From positions 16,937,366 to 17,001,365 of the forward strand of contig CM069611.1 of assembly GCA_035771175.1 (NCBI GenBank): a stretch of DNA of 64,000 nt, read 5' to 3'. The notes under the pieces are model-generated. The model was not told the DNA's origin, ran no database searches, and saw only the letters and a list, made by a program, of their open reading frames with translations. Of this stretch, positions 44,344-58,000 are shown in pieces; the stretch's first letter is position 1; the number at the start of each line of letters is the position of its first letter. The position numbers and the translations under genes were made by a program. The DNA is from Paratinospora sagittata (lineage: Eukaryota; Streptophyta; Magnoliopsida; Ranunculales; Menispermaceae).

Positions 44344-46555
44344 TGTAACACCCCGTAAATTTACGTAAATACATACGTTGGCATACACGTATATCGAGAT
44401 GAATAATACACATATTTTATATATAGGAGCTCAATATACGTTTGTTAATACACGTATTTTATGTATTGGAGCTCATTATATGTTTGTTATATGTTTGTTA
44501 ATACACGTATTTTATACGTAGGAGCTAAATATACTCGTGATAATACACGTAGTTTAGACGTATGAGCCAAATATACGTGTGTATGGTGCTTAGTTTGGAG
44601 TTGAATTATGTGGATTGAGTGTATAGAAGAAGAAAAATATGAATAAAGGAAGAAAATTTAAAATAAGATTAAAGTTATTGTTCATTTGAACAGTACCAAA
44701 TGAACAGTATTTTGTATGGAATTAAAAAAAAAAAATTGAAAAGATAAGAAAGGAGGTGCAGAAGTTTCGGGAAAGAAAGAAGCAGAGAGGAAGACGGAGA
44801 AGGAGGAGAAGAAGAAAACGGGGAAGCGCGATTCGAATGAAATTCGGACCGCCGGTAAGTGATTTTCACGCTATTTCTTCGTAAAATTACTATCTAAGCT
44901 AGATGTGATGATTTTAGGGGAGTGATTTTGACTATTGGAGCCGTTTTACGGCGTTTTGACAAATTGGGGTTTTGACCCCAACGTGAATAAAAAATCAGCT
45001 AGGAAGGTAGAAAAACACTCCCTGGACTGTCGGGACTTCGAATCTGTGGTTAGATTCGATTTCATGCGTTTTGGAGACCGTTTGACAATTTTAATACAAT
45101 ATACATCTTTTGGATGAATAGTAATGAATAGTGAATAGTGAACAGTGAATAGTGCACAGTAAATAGTGAATAGTGCATAGTGAATAGTAAATAGTGCACA
45201 GTAAAATAGTGAATAGTGTACAGTGAATAGTGAATAGTGACATTGATCAGTGATGTGAATCGTACTGTGCACAGTGATGTGAACCCAATGAAACCTCGGT
45301 TTGAGTTTATAGAAACGAGATAACTGCTTTTGAGTCCTAAATGGATTTATTAGCAGTGATTTGAAGTGAGTTGAGACATTAAAGATGTAAATAGATCTGA
45401 ATACATGAAATTGAATCATGGAGTGATTATAACAGGTGAAATTAATTGGATTTAACTTGGAGCTGGACTCGAAAGCAACGATGATTGGGTTTAAGTTGAA
45501 CGTGTTGTACTGTGAGTATAGTTCTCTTGATTTGGTTTTTGTATGGCATTGTACGCATATAAACTGTTCGATTGTATGCATGTGATATTGCAACTGCATT
45601 GAGTTTTATGGATCATGCAAACTGTTTTTAGCATGTGGAGTTTGTAATGATGAGGCTTTGCGATTCCTCATCGTCATTTCGTTAGGAATTAGACCCGGAT
45701 GAGGTTTTGCGAGTCCTCATTGTCAGTGGCCTGTCCTAACAAGGGTTGCGACCCTTGAAATGACTGTTACTTGGGTAATGAGAGGTTGTGGCTACCTTGT
45801 ACGGCCATACAAGGGTTAGACCCGCTCTCATGCCTTGCGGAGGAGGGAGATTGTGCATTGTATGATTGAAAAGCATGAAATTTATGTTGTTGACATGTAT
45901 GATATATTCGTTAAACGATGCATGTGTTGAATAAATGTTTGAAATGAGTTTAAATGTCATATTTCTTTAAATGTATATAATTGCCATCTCAAGAACTATA
46001 TTCACTGAGCTGTTGTTTGCTCACCCTAATTCCTCCAATATTTCAGGTATTGAGTCGAAGGGAAAAGGAAACTCCGTGAGTGAGTCTGGTATGTGTATGT
46101 TGGCTTGGAGGAAATAGCTTTTGTTATTTTGATATGTATACTTATCACACGTTATATATATACGTATTATCATGTAGATGGGATGTGTGGGCATATATAT
46201 AGCTTAAGATATTAGATGAGGAAATGAAATTGTGATGTATTATCACCTAGATGGGTTGTGGTAATCTTAGATAATGCTTGAGAGGATGGAATGAGATGAT
46301 CATAGATATTGATCATCAGGTGAGAATTTAATTTGTGGAATGAATGGAATGAATGTGAGTGGAATGATTATCTATATAGATAGTTGATGTGATTTGATTT
46401 GTGGTATAAAAAGAAAAAAAAAATTCTGTAGATTTGGGAAGGATTGAGAGAATACGTGAAGGTTGACAGTGTATTATATACTGTATATGGGTATGTACAG
46501 TGTATAGTATACTGTGCCGGTCATGACGTCAGCCTACGTCATGGGCGTCGTGACA
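44344..46555 (+). mobile_element. Solo gypsy LTR nested in the LTR element
   Basis: It begins TGTAACACCCCGTAAATTTACG and ends GGGCGTCGTGACA (2212 bp) and is flanked by TGCTT at 44339-44343 and 46556-46560, an exact 5-bp duplication. A TTCACTGAGCTG...TTTCAGGT block at about 45,995-46,050 relates it to the LTR at 32347-35114. No internal region remains, so it arose by LTR-LTR recombination. Confidence 0.87.
45114..45245 (+). repeat. AATAGTG-type 7-bp tandem repeat
   Basis: About 18 units of GAATAGT/GCACAGT variants run inside the solo LTR. On the minus strand they give long open frames by chance. Confidence 0.8.
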
Positions 46556-46833
46556 TGCTTCACTTGACATACATCCCCACGCATGTTCTTATGTCAACAC
46601 ACTTGTCAACCATTGAAGCTCTACTTGCTTATCGGATATTGCTCGAGTCAACTATTGTATCCTGTATTCTCCCATCATCGTGTCATTTTAGGCATTGTAC
46701 CAACACCACTGTTGTATATCTCATTCCCCATGATGGTTTCATTGCACACAGCAAATATTTCTTCGACTGTATCTCTTCTTTGCACTAGCTCACCACGAAG
46801 TTCGTGCAATCTTGTTTCAGCATTAATACCACT

Positions 46834-47512
46834 TGTCACGGGCATACCTGTAAGACAAATATGTTACCCATGCGGCACCTCGAATACACATATTCGAGGT
46901 CAGCCATTCACAGATATACTCATGTTACAGTGGAGTACTCGAATATCTCGCTTGTGCGTAGCGCTGGATAGTCACTTGAACGGATCACTCGAATACCTTC
47001 GATAGCAGTTCTTGCACAGTGTTACCCCGGACCATGCAATACCTGTAAGTTCCATGGATAACTCACTCATGAGTATCCTCACAAGCACATTCTAGCACGT
47101 AGGCTAAAGATAGCTCAATGCGTTCAACTCGATAGTGGGTGGCATAACAGTGTTAGATACCCAGCCCTGTATACCGGTGAACCCCGCACTGCTAGCCCGA
47201 TAACAGTGTCCCATAACCTACCCAAATGTTATAGGAACTATCATTACCCCCTTCAGGATGATGATAGTCGACTCCCTGGGTTGCGCCAAGGGAATGTCCT
47301 ATGCATGGCCAAGTATTGGCCATGAGGGAGAGTTAGACAACTACTCCTCCCCAAGGTATATGTTAAGCTTTTGGCTTGTTTCCAAAAAGAAACATCAAAA
47401 TGTGAGGCCAATCATACTGGGCCATATTTACGAGATTGCTACCTCCGATTGAGACGAAACTTCACAGACCCTCTTCTTAAGTGACGGTGCATGTCTTGAC
47501 ATGACCGTGACA
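46834..47512 (-). mobile_element. 5' LTR (679 bp) of non-autonomous LTR element
   Basis: Partner of 42957-43635. Outer flanks share ACAT (42953-42956 and 47513-47516), probably a decayed 5-bp target duplication. Confidence 0.85.
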
Positions 47513-47769
47513 ACATGCACCTCCAAATTTACCTTTAGGAAACCTTAGAAATTTATATTCTCTCTCAATGTTGAGTTTTGCACTCATTTGTTCCTTAGGA
47601 ACAGTGATGGTTGCACATTCTGGTTGTGAGAAGAAAGAGAAGTGAGAATTCCTTCTTTGTGGACCTTTTCCCTAGACTCTATAGGTTATCAAGCCTTCAC
47701 AACCAGCCTATCCCTTCATTTCTCATCCTTACATCTTAAAATGCACCTTCCCACCATTTTGGGAGTTTT

Positions 47770-48446
47770 CACTTTCTCGAGCGATTGATGAGTATAACAC
47801 TATACTCACTAGAGTTGAGAGCAAGTTTTCTAAATCTCATGATAGGTTTGTTTGGAATCTTAACACTTCTAGCCTTTTCACATGCAAGGTTTTCTTTAAT
47901 TTCTTGATTAACAATCCTTCCCTTAAAATCGTCACTGCATACGTACATGATGTTTTACATAAACACTTCCCCACATCTTATTTCTCTCCCATTCTTGCCC
48001 TTTTATGGTTGTAGAATGGCAAAACAACAAAGCATTTGTTTGTCAACTGTTTAAAAAAAAAAGTGTGGAAAAAGTAGGGAGATTTGGGCACAATGCTTTT
48101 AAAAGCTCCTACAAGTTATGATGATTGCTTCTCACTTGGTCACTTTCCAAGACTTGCAAAAGGAATCATTCAGATTGGTAGAGTTGCTATCCTTGCTACT
48201 GTCAAGTGTTTGGAATAGAGTGAGATGAAACTTTGTTGTATCTGGCCAATTCGACAACCTGCTCTAAGCTAGCTAGGGTTTTTCCACTTTGGATTAAACG
48301 AGGAATTAGAGTTCTTGCTTGTTGGGACATTGCTCTTTCTTGTTGAGTACCCCTAGTACTCTTCCCTTTAGGTTGTACCCTTTTGCCTTATTAACATATA
48401 AAGTTTCTTGTCACTACTAAAAAAGAAAAAAGGAAAAGAAAAATAG
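47770..48446 (+). pseudogene. LINE ORF2 C-terminal fragment and A-rich tail
   Basis: Plus-strand reading RFVWNLNTSSLFTCKVFFNF, then LFVNCLKKKVWKK, matches the zinc-binding region found at the end of plant L1 ORF2 (compare 51839-53795). Stops and frame changes are frequent. An A-rich tail (48417-48446) ends it. It lies downstream of the TOM2B-like gene. Confidence 0.6.
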
Positions 48447-48477
48447 ATCCATCCGTACAAGAATATGTACCTTCTCA

Positions 48478-48564
48478 CTAGCCATGAAACAAATTTAGTG
48501 AACATATGCAACATTGTACCATCTAATTAGCCATGAAACAAATTAAGTGAACGTATGCAACATG
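48478..48564. repeat. Imperfect tandem duplication of a 38-bp unit
   Basis: TAGCCATGAAACAAATTTAG and TAGCCATGAAACAAATTAAG head two copies that both end TATGCAACAT. Confidence 0.8.
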
Positions 48565-48936
48565 ACCGCTAATTAAGCTAAGTGCTTTCTTTCTTTCTTT
48601 TTTCTTGTTTTTGGCTTGGGGGTAGGGGTAGGCATTGAACCCTTTTTGATTCCCAAGTCTTAAACCATTGTACACTTGAAAACAATCAGATCTTAAAAAC
48701 CATGCTTCAACTGAGGCCCACGCATCCAATCAATTTGGAGTAGCTCACTACACACGCTGCAGCAACCTAATGTAAAAATCTTGGGTCGTTGGCGGATTTT
48801 ATGATTCAAAAGTTGACGCAGAATGAGATATCCTGTAGGTTTTATACTGTGTCGAGTGCTATTTTTCGGGACCACTTCATCTGAGCATTTGCCACATTTC
48901 CTTCCATGTTACAGGGCCCAACTGCAATAGCAAACC

Positions 48937-48972
48937 TTACGGCTCATGTTCTTGCTCTGTTTGATCTTGTTC
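48937..48972 (-). CDS. TOM2B: TOM2B-like gene, exon 5
   Basis: Acceptor CTTTCAG/GAACAAG; 11 acidic codons ([11 protein letters not shown]) and TAA. Confidence 0.7.
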   Translation of the reverse strand, partial: EQDQTEQEHEP

Positions 48973-51900
48973 CTGAAAGTGGAGGAACAAGTCATTAGAT
49001 GGTGCTAGTCACAGAAGAAATTGTACTTTTGTAAGAAAAAGCTCATTTGCAGTTATGAAACTTCCAAACATGTATACAGGATAGATAAGGCTGTTTTTGG
49101 TATGTAATTTAAAAATAGTTTTCAAAAAATAAAATATGATTTCATTTTTAGTTGATTTGTAGTTTTTTGAAAATATGTTTGGTATCATATTCAAAGAATG
49201 TTTTTTTAAATTTGGAAAATAAGAAAAACTTGTTTGGTTGTTCTAAGATTTTACACAAATCAAGTATAAAAAGCTTATGTGGGTCCCATCAATTACAAAT
49301 CAACAAAAAGAAAAACTTAAAATAATTTTTCTATGTTTTCTAAAATCAACCATTTTTCGTAACTTTTTTCTGAAAAAGTTTTTTGAATCACAACTAACCA
49401 AACAAGTTTTTCATAACTTTTTTCACTTTTTGTTTTTAAATACAGAAAACCAAATTTAAAAACGATGTCAAACACAGCCTTAATGGTTCCAAATTATAAA
49501 CAAATTTCTACATCTCAGAGGATGAAACTGAGAATTTTTACCTTATGAGGCTGGTGAACGAGCGATGTGGAGTTAAGCCGGGAGCTTTCCATATTTGAAA
49601 GCAACTGCATCACTGTCTCCAAATGAGGAACACTGCATGAAACCAAACAAAATAACGCTAATCAAAAGGTGTCAAATACTGAAAATGCACAAATGGATTA
49701 GTGTCATATGTTTTCTATATGAGATGTGGTAATAGCTTTGTAATAGTTAGTTTGTCGTGAATCACATTACCTGTAATTTTTTTCAGATAAAAAACAGCAT
49801 AGTAATCAAATTACATGATGCATCATACAAGAAGTAGGTCATATGTAGTTAATCCAGTAAGCTGTTTCAATGGATCAAGTAACAAATGGCTACAATTATA
49901 TTCCCCTTCAGAAGGAGATAATTTAGACATGGTTCTTTTTTTTTTTCTTAAATGCTGTATAGCAACTATTAAAGATGGACACTCAATATTTCCTGGAACG
50001 GATGACTTCAGAACCATAATTACATCCTGATCCACCCTAGTAACCTCCTTATAACTAGTGTAAGCAATGCCTATCATCACCGATCAGTAATTTCCACAGG
50101 TTTATCTTGTGGGATACCATTAATATCAAATTCAAGCAATGGCTCCAGGTCTAACAACTAATCATATGCTTCCAACATTACCTTGTACAGGAATATGACA
50201 TATGGTAGATACAAAGTCAGTCATTTTAAAGGTCCCCCAGTCTTTAGAAAGAATGAGCAGATAATATCGAACACCAAATGACAAACTCAAGTCATTTTTG
50301 TCCCCTACTCCCCTCAATTCTGTAATAACACAAATGATGAAGGGACTCAGGAGTCCCTTGGATTGTCCTAGAGCTGTGTGTATCGAGCGGCTCTAGGATG
50401 ATCTAAAGGACTCAGGTCGAGGAGTACACCAGCTGAGTTTTAGTGGGAGTCTCAGTAGCACAACCCTCAGTAATAAACCAAAGGCTAAGATTAATAATAG
50501 ACCACATGGCTATGATTTTTTGGCAGTACTAATGATCATCACCTATGTTACCTGGACTCGGGTACAGGTGTTAGATACGGGTACATATCTAGAGGTCCGA
50601 CTTGTTCATTTTCAAATTCTAGGATACGGGGACTCGGCTAAAAAGTGTCTCGAAATTTAAATTTGGGTACTTGGACAACGTTATGTTCACTATGCAGCCT
50701 ATATTATCTATTGTTCTTTCTTTCTTTCTTTTTTCTTCTTTTCACTCGTTTATTGTCTTTTTGGTTCCCTCACTTAAGTGAACTGTCACCTATTAGTCAT
50801 TATCTTATTTCATATTTTCACTTTTTTCTATTGGAAAATCCACATAGAAATATTCCAAAATCTAAAGTGTCAGACACATATCCCATACCCATGTCGTATT
50901 ATGAAGTGTTGGACACGCTGACACGGGGTACGTCAAGCTAAAGTAAAGACTTTGGGTAACATAGATGATCACCAAGGAAACATCCTGAATATTCAACCAC
51001 AATTGTGTCAAAGCAATGCTATTGCATCCTGATACTGTGAAGATTACAGCAACTTCACCTTCTTGATGTAACTAAACTAAGCCACACGGACAATTAATTT
51101 GTAAATCATTAGTAAGATAAAAGCTACTTGATAAACCAATATAATTTGTAAATTATGTCTATCCATGTGTGTATAGAATGAACTTTTAAAATTATCATGG
51201 CATTGAATTATATCACTATTCAGAACAAAGGACAGAAAACAATCTGAAAGAAGAAAAAAAAAGTTGAGGTAAGGGAGTAGGGAAGAAAAGGAAAGAGACC
51301 TATTCAAGCTATTCTCCATATATGCATCCAGGGATGAAATGACCCAAGGCATATGCTCTAAAACCTGCTTTAAACATCATGAAAGCAACCAAATTATCAG
51401 GACTGAACTTCAATATGAGTAATAAGAAGTGACTAACAGGAACCACATACTTGTGCAGTGTTCTTGATGGTGGCGGTTTTTGCCAAGAGATTTTTTGGGA
51501 GTCTTATTAGATGGGCCTGCAAGTAAGACAATACAAATAATGCGTAAAAAGAACACCGATGAAATTAAAGGAATATTTAATGCTATGCCTGGAGAATGGA
51601 GTCAACATTAATCACTGTGATGAGGACCATGTCTTGCATATGATATTTCCATAAAGAAGCTTTTCTCAAGACAAGATTCTTGAAAATGTCGGGTAACAGA
51701 AATTTATGAAGTGGATCATGTCACTTTTTTGCCAAGAATAAAAAATTGAATTCACCCTAAACTTTGGTCCCTTAAAATTCGGAATTAATTCGAGAAAGTC
51801 CAATTCGACAGAGACACCTTCAAAGATAATGCAAGATAATGGTAGGGATGCTAGTGTTTGCAACAAAGTCACCTTCAAAGGCCCTTGGAAGTTCATCCAC

Positions 51901-54900
51901 TCTATTTACCCTCTTTTTACTCTTTACTCCTTACATTAGGCTCAAGTTGGGCAATGGTAATAGTATTAGATTCTGGGAGGACTGTTGGTGCGAGAATAAT
52001 CCTCTTATGAATCTGTTCCCTAATATTTACGCGCTTTCCAGTCTTCATAATGCCCCTATTTCATCTTTTGCTATCTCTCCTCAAGGTCATGTGGGTCCTG
52101 TTCAAAATTGGAACCTCCATCTTATGAGAAACTTTACAAATAATGTTGTTGAAGAAGTTCCCCTTCTTCTTCAATGCATTGAGTCTTCTCATTTGCAGAA
52201 TTGTGAGGATAGGATCAGCTGGCTAGGTGATTCATCTGGGGTGTTCTCTTCCAAATCTTTTCTGGGGTTTATGTCCTCTTCTATCAATGACCCACTTTTC
52301 CAACAGGCCAGGTGCATTTGGAGTGCCCCGGTTCCCTCTAAAATGAAAGTTTTGGGCTGTTTGGTTGCCCATAGGAAGTTAAACTGTGCCAATGTGTTAC
52401 AATTGAAGTTCCCTAACATGATGTTATCACCTTCTTGGTGTTGCCTTTGCAGGAGGAGTGAGGAGACTGTTGAGCACATATTCGGGGAGTGTGATCAGGT
52501 GCAACAGCTTTGGGACTGCTGGCGTAGAAGATGCCCCTCTATTTCCCCCTTCTCTTTTTGTCTTTCCTAGTTCTCGGATGAGTACATGGTTCAAAAATTC
52601 CCCGAAATTCGGAGAACTTCCACGAATTTTTTCCCTTTTTTTACCACCGAAGTGCGAAGTGGATGAAAAATAAAAAATGCAAAAATTTGCTGAAATAATT
52701 CAATAAAATTCAAAAAAATCAACAAAATTCGATAAAATTTCTATTTTTCAACTCAAAAATGCAAAAATTTGATGAAATTCGACAGAGAAGTAAAAAAATG
52801 TTATTTCATCAATAGAAAAAAAAATATATATATCAATAATTATGTATTATTTTCAACTTCATTGACCAACATAGCAATATCAATTTTAAAAAATAATTTA
52901 ACAAGCTAACAAATTATGTACTTTATGGGATATGTTTTACCAAAAAGAGAAGAAAAGAAGCAAAAAAATAAATAAATAAAGTTGAAATAAGATAAAAACT
53001 TAAAAATAAATTAAAAGAGTCCTCAAAGCCATCTTCTTTTGGTTAACTCTTATAAAACAAGATTAAAAAATAATACATTTAAATAATAAACTAATAAATT
53101 AAGCGTAGTGGAATTCAAACTAGCAAAGTATATGGTCGAGAAGCAAGCCACCACAAAATTAAATATCAAAACAAAAAAAGGAATTAAAACCAAAAGCCAC
53201 CATTACAAATTCATCAACCCACTTAACAAGATTGATTTTGTTAGGTCACTTCTTGGTATTTTTATGTATTAAAAGTGTCTATTTATATTAGTTTTTAGCT
53301 TATATTACAATAAATCTAGATATTTAAGCATATATGCAAAAATTCTCTAAACTTCTCCAATTTAGCGAATTTTTACAAAAATTCTCCATGTCAAATTAAA
53401 CTTCTCCGAATTAATTCTAATTTTCAAGTGGCCGAAGTCGGGTCGAAATAGAATTTTCGATCCTTGGATGAGTAGTAAACTTAAGCAGTATTGGATTTGT
53501 ATCCTTTTTGCTAACATGTGGTGTATATGGACTAAAAGGAATAGTAGAATATTTAAGGACTGTAATAGTTGTGGTAATAGGTTGTGGGAGCAAGCTCTGT
53601 TTTTATTTGTCAAGTGGGTGAGCTCCGGGAAGTTATCTCTGGGGTATGGTTTTGGGGAGTGGTTGTTCAATTGGAACACTATCCTTGAAACATTGTAATC
53701 TCCATTGGGACACCACGTCCCTTTGGCTCCTTTTTTACCACTATATATATTCTACTTATGATTCTCGTAAGAAAAAAAATAAAAAAAAAGAATAATGTTT
53801 TTTTTACATATGTTAAAACAACCATAATTATCTACCTAAAAACTCATTAAATTATGAAATATAATGGTTTAATATAAGATTTATAATCTCTAATCTCTAT
53901 ATTACTTGACGCATATTGCATTAGTTAACAGGCTATTTTATGACTTTTATACTTATCATATATAAAAGATATATAGATTAATTACACATAGTTTATAAAT
54001 TACATGTTCAAATTTGTTTTAAATTGAAGTTTTTTTCACAATTTTAAATTTGAGTTAGTAAATCTTCTTTTTCATGATTCTTTAGAGTCAATCCATGAAA
54101 AATGAAATTGTTTTTCTATCTCATACATTCTTATTCTTTAGGAATATTTTCTACAAAAGTTAAAGTTAGTATTGATTTCTTTAATTTCTATTGAAAAGTA
54201 ATAAAAAAAATACAAAAGAGTTTTTGGAGTTTTACAAATTATTTTGATATTTTTCATCACTTCGACGGAATTTTTGTAATAACTCATTTACATTTGATTT
54301 GTAATTCTTTGATTAAAAAATCAATAAAATTCGATGAAAATTTAGAGAATTATGTCAAATTTTTCATTTCATAACTTTTGCCTAATTGCATTTGACAAAT
54401 AGTTGTGATTTTATGTTGAACACCAATGATTGTCATTTTCCCTAGAACAACATTTTGCCAACAAACTTGTCTTTTTTGTGTTGAACAGTATTGTTGATGG
54501 CCATATAATGTTATGTTAAAGTCATAATCAACATGATTGTTGATTAGGATCATTTTGTATAGAATCATAACAATATAACATGATTGTTGGATTAGGATTT
54601 TTTATCGAAAAGGGTTATATAAGCTTCCTGTGACACTATAACAACTATAACCATCCAACATGACTTGCACCTGTTCCTAGCAGAACAATGCATCATTATG
54701 CCTTTATAAATTCTAACCACAATTTTTTAACTTAATCAGAAGTGTTATTAAGTTCTATGCACTCAAATCCCTTGCCTTAGCTAAAATTATTTTGAGGAGT
54801 TCTTCTATTTACACTTTGGTAAGTTACATTACTATCCTTTCCCGGGCGTCAAAACTTGGATTTTTTCATCAAAAAAGAAAAAGAAAAAGAAAAAAGACAT

Positions 54901-55041
54901 TAGACATTTTTCCTTTCAAAGGCCAACAAAGTTGAGAATTGAATGATGTAAGCTTGTGAACCACTAGCACCAGAGTGGGCAAAAATTCAACTTGGGACTA
55001 CGCAACAATGCAGAGAGAGAGAGGCATGGAACAATGCATGC

Positions 55042-55072
<31 letters not shown>

Positions 55073-58000
55073 CTAATTATCTGCAAAGCAATTATCTTTT
55101 TTTTTTGGGTTTTCTTCCTTTCCTCTGATAAATTTGATCTTCATATCATATAAAAGGAACACAGAGATGTCTAAAGGCTGGAACTTCAAGCAAAAAAGGC
55201 CCCTTCCCAGGTTCTCCTATATAGGCCACATCACATGCCTTACTTGAATATGAAATGCTTATGTTTCACAAGAGGTGCAGATCTTGGTGATGCCATTCAA
55301 ACAAGGTGTACACCTTCAAAAGTTTTCTTCTTTTTTCACTTTGTGTTCATAGTACAATCAATTGAAAATTCTCACAAGTGCAAAGTTTTCATCGCTGTGC
55401 ACATTCAATTCATATAAATCTCTTATATTCTGGTCCCATTCTCTACATGCCTCATTTGAGCTTTTATACTAATGCACAATATGATTTAAAATGGAAAAAG
55501 AGGCTAGAGTTCAAGAGTACCTATTTCACAATAAAATCTAAACAAATAATGGAAAACACGACTTATCAGACAAGAAAGTCTAAAACCCACTAGAAAAAGT
55601 AAGCTTTGAGTCTTTGACAAAGATGACAACATTCTGTACTAGCATCTCATTCCCTAAAAGACCATATGACCCACCAAATGTGTGTGCGAGAGGAAGCAGA
55701 GAAGGAAAAGAGGAAGTTCTATAAAAAAAAATGCACCTTCATGGGGAAAGCCTTTACACGTGAACCAGCCATTTCCCAGGAATGTTGCATCCCCTAGATA
55801 GTAAACTTCCTAAAGCAACACTATTGAGGCAATCTCCTCCACTTCACCCATTTTTTTCTTTTTTGGTTTCTTCCACAAACTATCTTCAGCCTTTACTTAA
55901 TTCACATAACTTTTATTATGTCATTTTAGTATGCACCTTTTCAAAGAGATCAATGAAGCAATTTTTACCTGAGGAAGAAACTCCGACCCCCAACATCTCC
56001 TTCATTATCTTTCTCTATGATAAGTAAAGAGACTTGGAAAACTAGAGGCACAAAGCTATGACATGTTTTAGTTTTCATTCAATTTTCAGAGTGTTTAAAT
56101 ATTTAATAATGGATTTAGGATTCTGATTTTTTCTTGATTTTCTCATGTATCAAACTTATTATCTAATTTTCTATTGAAAGTGATCTTTTATATTAAAATT
56201 GATTCATTCCTTGATGGTTTTCTGGCTGAAACTGGAACAACAATTTTGCTTTTATCCATGCCTATGCTCTACAGCACGAAAAGATGAATAGCGAGAGCAC
56301 TGAGCATGCAATGATTAAATTAGTTTGAATACAATAGTTAATCTTCTTATCATATAAAGATTATACTATTCATTGATAATAGAATGTTGCCATGTAATAC
56401 ACTAATAATATGCATTAATAAGAGAAAATGACAGGTTTTCCAAATTGATCTCTTTCTCTAAATACTAATTAAGTTATATCAAACTTGTCAGCCCATCCAT
56501 GGTAAAAAACTGAAGCTCATTTGGTAAATTTTGGGTGAAATTAATTGCTCGCCTACTTTCATTTAGCAAATGGTTATTTTGAATATCTTGGTTGAAAATT
56601 TTAGCACCATATAAATTAGCACAAAACAATTTCATTAGCTTCTATCTTGTATCTAGTGTTATCAAGGTATTAAAGGGATGCCAAGGCAATTTATCTTGCC
56701 AAGCGTAATAAGGTGTGTTGAGGCTACCTTGGTGTGGCTTATTCCATAGCAATAGAATATATTATTAAGCATATGATGTATTAATGCAATATCAATTATT
56801 TGATCTAGAAGAAAATATGCAAGTTCTTGAGAAAATAAATATTTCTAAGATTTTCTCCATGCATGAGTAAGAAAAGATAAGAAAAGGATCGAAGAACTAT
56901 CAAATTTTTTTTCCTTTATTTACCTTTTAAGCTATTTTGATGAATTAATGAAGAGCTCAAAGTTTTGAAAATACTGTTAGAGGACACCCTATTGTCTGTT
57001 ATGTATGTGGCTCACAACCACTTGTACTCAAGCAAATTAAACCTATTTTAGTTATAACTTATGTGGGTTATTTTAGGGGCCCCATTATTAAGGGCATACT
57101 ATAGGACCAATGAACCTCTATGATGGAAGTTTTTATGATTACAAACAACATTTCTAACACTTCATTGTGTGTTTAAGTATTTCAGCTAAGTTTATCAAGA
57201 TCACACCAAGATAGCTGACAAATCATTCAAGATCGAAGCATAAAGACTTTACTTATTTATTTGTAATCTTTGATAGATCTTGTTTAGGCTGTAACATTCT
57301 CCTCTTGAGTTTTTAGCAAAATCGTATCATTCCTTACATTTTTCAAAATGATTTTGAATTTAGCTCAAAACACATCAAAATGAGTTTAAAAGTGTTTTTA
57401 AACCATTTCTCATATTCCTCAAATGTTTTAAATGTTTTCTATTCAATGCCAAAGTGTTTTGATTTCATGGAGTTACCTTTGATCTTCAAATATATAGATT
57501 TTAAGTGTTTTAAGGCCTCCAGCGCGCTAGCCAACTAGTCCAAATTTCTCCAAGTCTCTGGAAAAGTGCCTAGCGTGCTAGCTCAAAAGCCAACGCACTA
57601 ATGAGAGCCCATAAATCAAGTGAGGCTCTTTGTCACTTTTGCCAATGCGCTAGCTTGCTAGCTCAGAGGCCAGTGCGCTAGCCATTGCCCAAAAAAATAG
57701 TTGGGTCTCTAGAATTTGACCCAGCGCACTGGTACAGAGGCCAGTGCACTAGTGAACATGGGCAGCAAAAATCCAGTGCTTTCGGGAAACTGGCCAGCAC
57801 ACTAGTACAGAGCGCCAACACGCTGGCGACCCTTGTCAGTGCGAGCTGACTTTTCTGGGTTTTTCGAAAGCAACTTCTACTTGTCCATTTCCTCATTCGT
57901 GCTACTCCAATCTTAAATATTCTTCAACGGATGTCCCCTATCATTTTGGTGAATGTCCTTGTGCATTGAACAACGAATTTGAATTCAAATTTTAAATTTT

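Larger units (their letters stand above)
43636..46833 (-). mobile_element. Internal region of non-autonomous LTR element, with nested LTR
   Basis: Without the nested insertion, about 981 bp remain. No gag or pol motif is seen on either strand. At the right inner edge the minus strand reads AGTGGTATTAATGCTGAAAC, a degenerate initiator-Met primer site two bases from the LTR end. Confidence 0.7.

Noticed and set aside
44946..45599. 217-residue minus-strand open frame.
   Set aside because: It is produced by the AATAGTG repeat (TIHYALFTI-type periodic sequence) within a solo LTR.
48592..48610. CTTTC/CTTTTT microsatellite.
   Set aside because: Short and imperfect, ordinary simple sequence.
56640..56970. 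Start of a possible hAT MITE (ATCAAGGTATTAAAGG).
   Set aside because: No matching inverted right end or 8-bp duplication could be found.
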